Source of the DNA: Margaritifera margaritifera
Lineage: Eukaryota > Mollusca > Bivalvia > Unionida > Margaritiferidae
Reading direction: 5' to 3'
DNA length: 64,000 bases
NCBI GenBank assembly: GCA_029931535.1
Contig: JAQPZY010001660.1
Location: 3,063,001-3,127,000, forward strand
Made by a program: the position numbers and the translations under genes. The notes beneath the pieces are model-generated. The model was not told where the DNA came from, did no database searches, and worked only from the letters and a program-made list of their open reading frames with translations. This document shows positions 59,702-64,000 of this stretch, one piece after another (position 1 is the stretch's first letter; the number at the start of each line of letters is the position of its first letter).

Positions 59702-60119
59702 TACAGTAAAACATGTCACAAAAGACCACTGTTTTGGAAGACTGTCATTAAAAGTCACTGTTTTGGAAGACCATCTGTCATGAAACACCACATGTTTTGG
59801 AAGACCACCTGTCATAAAAGACTACATGTTTTGGAAGAGCACTGTTTTGGAAGACCACCTGTCATAAAAGACTATATGTTTTGGAAGACCATCTGTCATG
59901 AAAAACCATGTTTCGAAATACCACCTGTCATGAAAGACCATGTTTTGGAAGACCACCTTTCATAAAAGACCCCATGTTTTGGGAGCTTGGCTGGGATAAA
60001 AGACAACTGTTTTGTAAGATCACCTGTAATGAAAGACCATATGTTTTGGAAAACCACCTGTCTTTAGAGACCATCTTTTGTTGGTAGAAGGGGTGGTCTC
60101 AAGACAGGTTTCACTGCAT
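59702..60119. mobile_element. TIR element with an internal ~33-bp minisatellite
   Basis: The left tip 'TACAGTAAAACATGTCACAA' is the inverted match of the right tip, whose complement reads 'TGCAGTGAAACCTGTCTTGA'. Nearly the whole interior is a variable-length repeat of 'gttttggaagaccacctgtc' plus 'ataaaagac'. No ORF resembles a transposase. Confidence 0.75.
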
Positions 60120-60320
60120 TAAGTTGCTAACGTGTGTAAATGGATGGAGAAATGAGTTTTATCTTAAACTGCAGTAATTGTCTGATTCATCATAATAATC
60201 AAACATCTCACTTGGTTTTATCTGCTTGACACTTCTATTTATGTTTCATATTTTCTTTATGTTTGCTGTATAGCATGTTGTTCTATTGACCTTATCAACT
60301 ATTGATGGATATGTTGCAAG

Positions 60321-60440
<120 letters not shown>

Positions 60441-60622
60441 CATAAACAGCTTGGACCTCATCCATTATTATTGTGCTTTGTACATGTATCTTCATTATTT
60501 ATTAACTCATCATGAGTGAGAAGAACATGTAACTAGTGTCATACTTTCATAATTTAAAATAAAATCAGTAAGCTGACTGGCGCAAGTTGTGTAATTTATG
60601 TCTTTGTTTATCTCTGCATTTG

Positions 60623-60624
<2 letters not shown>

Positions 60625-60659
<35 letters not shown>

Positions 60660-60660
60660 T
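60625..60660. repeat. (TG)n and (GA)n tracts
   Basis: Adjacent short dinucleotide runs. Confidence 0.9.
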
Positions 60661-60752
60661 TTTTTGTTTTTAGAATAGATCCGTTAAGTGTACAGTAATT
60701 GAGTGATAAATCAATAGACTAATATGTACATTCATGATGTCCAAGGAAAAGG

Positions 60753-61738
60753 AAGAAAAGATTTATTATTCATTTGTATGTGTGTTAATGTCAACAGTAT
60801 TGGTAGTAAGGATTCCATATATACGTAATAGATATTGTCTGGTATTATCAGTGCAAACAAGAAAAGATTTATTATTCATTTGTATGTGTGTTAATGTCAA
60901 CAGTATTGGTAGTAAGGATTCCATATATACGTAATAGATATTGTCTGGTATTATCAGTGCAAACAAGAAAAGATTTATTATTCATTTGTATGTGTGTTAA
61001 TGTCAACAGTATTGGTAGTAAGGATTCCATATATACGTAATAGATATTGTCTGGTATTATCAGTGCAAACAAGAAAAGATTTATTATTCATTTGTATGTG
61101 TGTTAATGTCAACAGTATTGGTAGTAAGGATTCCATATATACGTAATAGATATTGTCTGGTATTATCAGTGCAAACAAGAAAAGATTTATTATTCATTTG
61201 TATGTGTGTTAATGTCAACAGTATTGGTAGTAAGGATTCCATATATACGTAATAGATATTGTCTGGTATTATCAGTGCAATTATCAGATATTGTCTGGTA
61301 TTATCAGTGCAATTATCAGATATTGTCTGGTATTATCAGTGCAATTATCAGATATTGTCTGGTATTATCAGTGCAATTAATAGATATTGTCTGGTATTAT
61401 CAGTGCAATTAATAGATATTGTCTGGTATTATCAGTGCAATTATCAGATATTGTCTGGTATTATCAGTGCAATTAATAGATATTGTCTGGTATTATCAGT
61501 GCAATTAATAGATATTGTCTGGTATTATCAGTGCAATTAATAGATATTGTCTGGTATTATCAGTGCAATTAATAGATATTGTCTGGTATTATCAGTGCAA
61601 TTAATAGATATTGTCTGGTATTATCAGTGCAATTAATAGATATTGTCTGGTATTATCAGTGCAATTAATAGATATTGTCTGGTATTATCAGTGCAATTAT
61701 CAGATATTGTCTGGTATTATCAGTGCAAACAAGAAAAG
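60753..61738 (+). repeat. Two-tier minisatellite: 106-bp units, then 32-bp units
   Basis: Units of 106 bp start at about 60755, 60861, 60967, 61073 and 61179 and are nearly identical. From about 61256 to 61730 the pattern changes to about 15 copies of a 32-bp unit, 'gatattgtctggtattatca' plus 'gtgcaattaata' or 'gtgcaattatca'. The 32-bp core is the tail segment of the 106-bp unit, and the array ends with the 106-bp junction 'gtgcaaacaagaaaag'. Repeated identical 66-codon frames here are artefacts. Confidence 0.93.
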
Positions 61739-62774
61739 TTTCAAAAAAATAGTTGTCCTAAAATACAAGCAGAAACAATTGTCAACGTAGGATAAGAAAT
61801 GCCATAGCTAACTTCTACTACATTAATCATTAAAGAAGCAGCAAAAGAGAAGAATATTGCTATCAAATTTTAAGAGAACTTAATTTAATCAGTCCATATC
61901 TGTTTTGCCTGATTCAGATTGCATTACAGGATTTTTAAATGATCATTTTATATTTAGGGATCTATTAAGACAAAAAACCTTTGAACTGAAATTTAGATGT
62001 TACATTGGCACAACTTTCTGCTACATGGCAGCTGTGTGTTTTTTAGTACAATAATGGCTCTGTTAAATGCAACATGGCTTGGATATATTGCTAAGCTAGA
62101 TTTGTATTGATTAAACAGAATGTTTAGCTATATCATTTATGGAATCCATTGATAACTTGGAATTGTGTGGCTTTTTTTTATAAGGAAGCTTCCTTCAATA
62201 AAAATGTACTCTTTGCGATATGTGACCTGATGTAATTACCATGTCTGCAAATTCTCAGAAGAGTTGTTTAATCAGATTTCAATATGGTTAGAAATAATAG
62301 ATGTGCAGAAGCTGGAGTTTAATGTAAAATTAGATCATTGCTGCTGCCCATAAGTGTTGTTCAAAGGCAAATGAAAATGTCTGTAGGGATTTTGGTAGTC
62401 ACATTTTTGAAATGCATAGGAATTCGAGGTGTCGAGGCTTGAAATAATTGTTGTCATAAATGCCATTAAGGGCAAATCAAATTACAAGTCTCAAGTCTTA
62501 ATGTACCAGCCTTTATCTTACAGAGCCAAAGTGCTTCTTGGACAGCTTGTCAAATAATCCATCTTTGCTGCTTCTTAACTTCTGGTCAAATAACCTGTCT
62601 TCACTGCTTCTAAATAACTTGTCCTCACTCCTTCTTGGATTTCTAATCAAACATGGCATTTGTTGCAGTCACAGCATTTTCAAGATGTTGATATGGATTT
62701 ACTGGTCTCCTTTCTCTAGTTTAATCAATAGAACAGATAGGTCAGTATCTGTTTATGAAACAGATCAAAAATAC
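61739..62774. other. No feature recognised
   Basis: AT-rich; no gene supported. Confidence 0.5.
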
Positions 62775-63017
62775 AAATAGATTCATATTTAGGGGTTACC
62801 ACTGTAATATAATGCTGGAAAGACTCAAACTTCTGGTCAATCTTCATAAATCGTCTTTGTTAAAGAAGCAAATACAAAACAACAAATACAAAACCCCCAG
62901 ATGAAAACAAATCTAATAAAGACAGTGACAATCAGAATACCAAAACACCATCTCAGGTGCCTGAAAGGAAACCTCAAATAGATTCATATTTAGGGGTTAC
63001 CACTGTAATATAATTCT
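62775..63017. repeat. ~40-bp direct repeats about 200 bp apart
   Basis: 'caaatagattcatatttagg' followed by 'ggttaccactgtaatataat' occurs at about 62775 and again at about 62976. The spacer shows no duplication of the neighbouring sequence. Confidence 0.7.
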
Positions 63018-63617
63018 GATTGTTAAACAGGGTAAATTCATAATATTAAGTGTAGATTCACCTGAACAAGAATGCTGAAGGCAAGCAAGTTTTCTCATCT
63101 TTTATATTCCGACCAGTGCTGTTGAATAGGTGTCACAGTCTTGAAGTTCTGTCTGTTGCATTCTTGTTTTCAATCTCCAGCATTTGAATGAATCTTCTGT
63201 ATATTGAACCGTTTTTATTACATTTTTTTAAACCAGTCTCAAGTACTGTTCAGCAAAAGATACGAAATCTCCTGCATTATACATAATGTAGTAAACAATG
63301 TTATATTAATTGGTTGACTTTGGGGATTAAAAAAAAATAGAGTAGGCTAATTAGATACACCTACATTCAAAGTGTAAATATATCAAGGTTTTTCTGAAGT
63401 TGAGAAGTAGATCCTTCCTCAGTATGGCTTTGTCAGTAGTGTTATTTGTTTTATTGCATTTGAACATGTAAATAACTTCTAACAATATCTATTACATAAG
63501 ACATGTCATTGACATTTCTACTTATGAAAAGAAATTCTCCAGCATTTTTGTTTGTTCCTCAGCATTATTAAAACCAATTTCCTTCCACAGTACTCAGCAA
63601 TGTACTTCTACTTAAAA
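63018..63617. other. No feature recognised
   Basis: AT-rich; no gene supported. Confidence 0.5.
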
Positions 63618-63868
63618 AGGGGCCCTGGGTGGCCGAGTGGTCTAAGGTGCTCACCTTTACAGATCACTAAACACATCTCACCTCTGTCCATGTGAATTCG
63701 AGTCTTGGCTTGACCAACATGGGTGTGTGAGAAAGCTTGCCAGTAGCTTCCTGTGGGTCAGTGGTTCTTGCCGGGGTCTTCCCAGGTTCATCCTCCACTA
63801 AATATACTGGCTGACATGTATAGCCTATCATGTGCTGAAAAATGGTGTTAAATCCCACAAAAAACAAT
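63618..63868 (+). mobile_element. tRNA-derived SINE, best-preserved copy
   Basis: The head 'ggggccctgggtggccgagt' contains a clear A box ('tggccgagtgg'), and 'gaattcgagtctt' serves as B box, resembling a Leu/Ser-type tRNA. The body 'gagaaagcttgccagtagct' and 'atagcctatcatgtgctgaa' end in an A/C-rich tail. Confidence 0.87.
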
Positions 63869-63870
63869 CC

Positions 63871-63973
63871 TAACAAACTGCATAGACCCAGATCTGCTGG
63901 CACATTATGTGATGGCAGATCTGGGTTAATGCGTATTGCAGCTGGACTTGACTTAAAAGTGAGTATATATGAT
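63871..63973. mobile_element. Hairpin TIR element, right half
   Basis: One palindromic stem ('agacccagatctgctggc..gatggcagatctgggt') and the right end 'gtgagtatatatga' are present. The left TIR is missing, and the sequence begins immediately at the SINE tail. Confidence 0.7.
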
Positions 63974-64000
63974 ATTCTGTTGATTAACTTGGAAATTTTT

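Noticed and set aside
60766..61540. Several identical 66-codon minus-strand frames and plus-strand frames of 68 and 93 codons
   Set aside because: They recur with the 106-bp and 32-bp minisatellite units and are repeat artefacts.
60753..61738. CRISPR-like array
   Set aside because: The units are continuous tandem repeats without unique spacers, and the DNA is eukaryotic. The same applies to 30056-31206 and 11826-12024.
63618..63700. Functional tRNA gene (Leu/Ser-like head)
   Set aside because: A and B boxes are present, but the sequence continues into a SINE body and tail shared by other copies, and no acceptor stem closes.

Overview
The window is eukaryotic, AT-rich, non-coding DNA. Nothing in it looks like a bacterial operon or an intact host gene. 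It holds tRNA-derived SINEs, short terminal-inverted-repeat (TIR) elements, many minisatellites and several DIRS-type tyrosine-recombinase (YR) retrotransposons. The repeat vocabulary, including a ~146-bp tandem family with an 'AATATGG..GCCATCTTG' core, a ~159-bp family with 'CATACCATAG' and a repeat ending 'GGGCCTCTTGTT', suggests a marine lophotrochozoan, most likely a mollusc. That assignment is inference. The window is probably intergenic or inside a large intron. I found no host exon I could defend.

Layout. 1-88: right tip of a DIRS element, abutting a coding-like minus-strand remnant (107-478). 1465-4720: a two-hairpin TIR element, a ~640-bp dispersed repeat, a small ~146-bp repeat array and a SINE head. 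4721-11176: DIRS copy A, structurally complete at both ends (left inverted terminal repeat, leader, gag, RT/RNase H, YR, internal complementary region, right inverted repeat) but every gene is broken. 11473-11730: a hAT-type MITE with a perfect 8-bp target duplication, then a 28-bp minisatellite and a SINE. 15930-16650: tandem repeats and multi-hairpin elements. 18340-28915: a nest of YR retroelements. It contains an RT fragment of a second YR lineage, DIRS copy B (different subfamily, internally deleted), a SINE tail, a hAT/DUF4371-like fragment, DIRS copy C (internally deleted, lacking its right end), another SINE, and the RNase H-connector plus YR fragment of the second lineage.

30-36 kb: minisatellites and a ~141-bp tandem family. 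36410-39076: a 2.67-kb TIR element with ~51-bp TIRs and unusually GC-rich ends. 39.6-52.4 kb: SINEs, a long CTAT microsatellite, a 146-bp satellite array, the second copy of the 640-bp repeat and a small TIR element. 52434-54981: long inverted repeats enclosing a 93-bp tandem array. 55.8-64 kb: a 159-bp family, hairpin TIR elements, a minisatellite-bearing TIR element, a long TA tract, a two-tier 106/32-bp minisatellite and a terminal SINE plus hairpin element.

How the parts work together. In a live DIRS element, gag packages RNA, RT/RNase H copies it, and the internal complementary region lets the split termini form a circle that the YR inserts without a target duplication. All copies here carry stops, frameshifts, deletions or lost catalytic residues, so none can act on its own. 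The most interesting signals are splice-site-like cassettes in the DIRS leader, a TIR family whose hairpin number varies (1, 2 or about 4), the GC-tipped 2.67-kb element and minisatellites that appear to have grown inside older elements. Coordinates were read by eye and element edges are good to a few bases at best.
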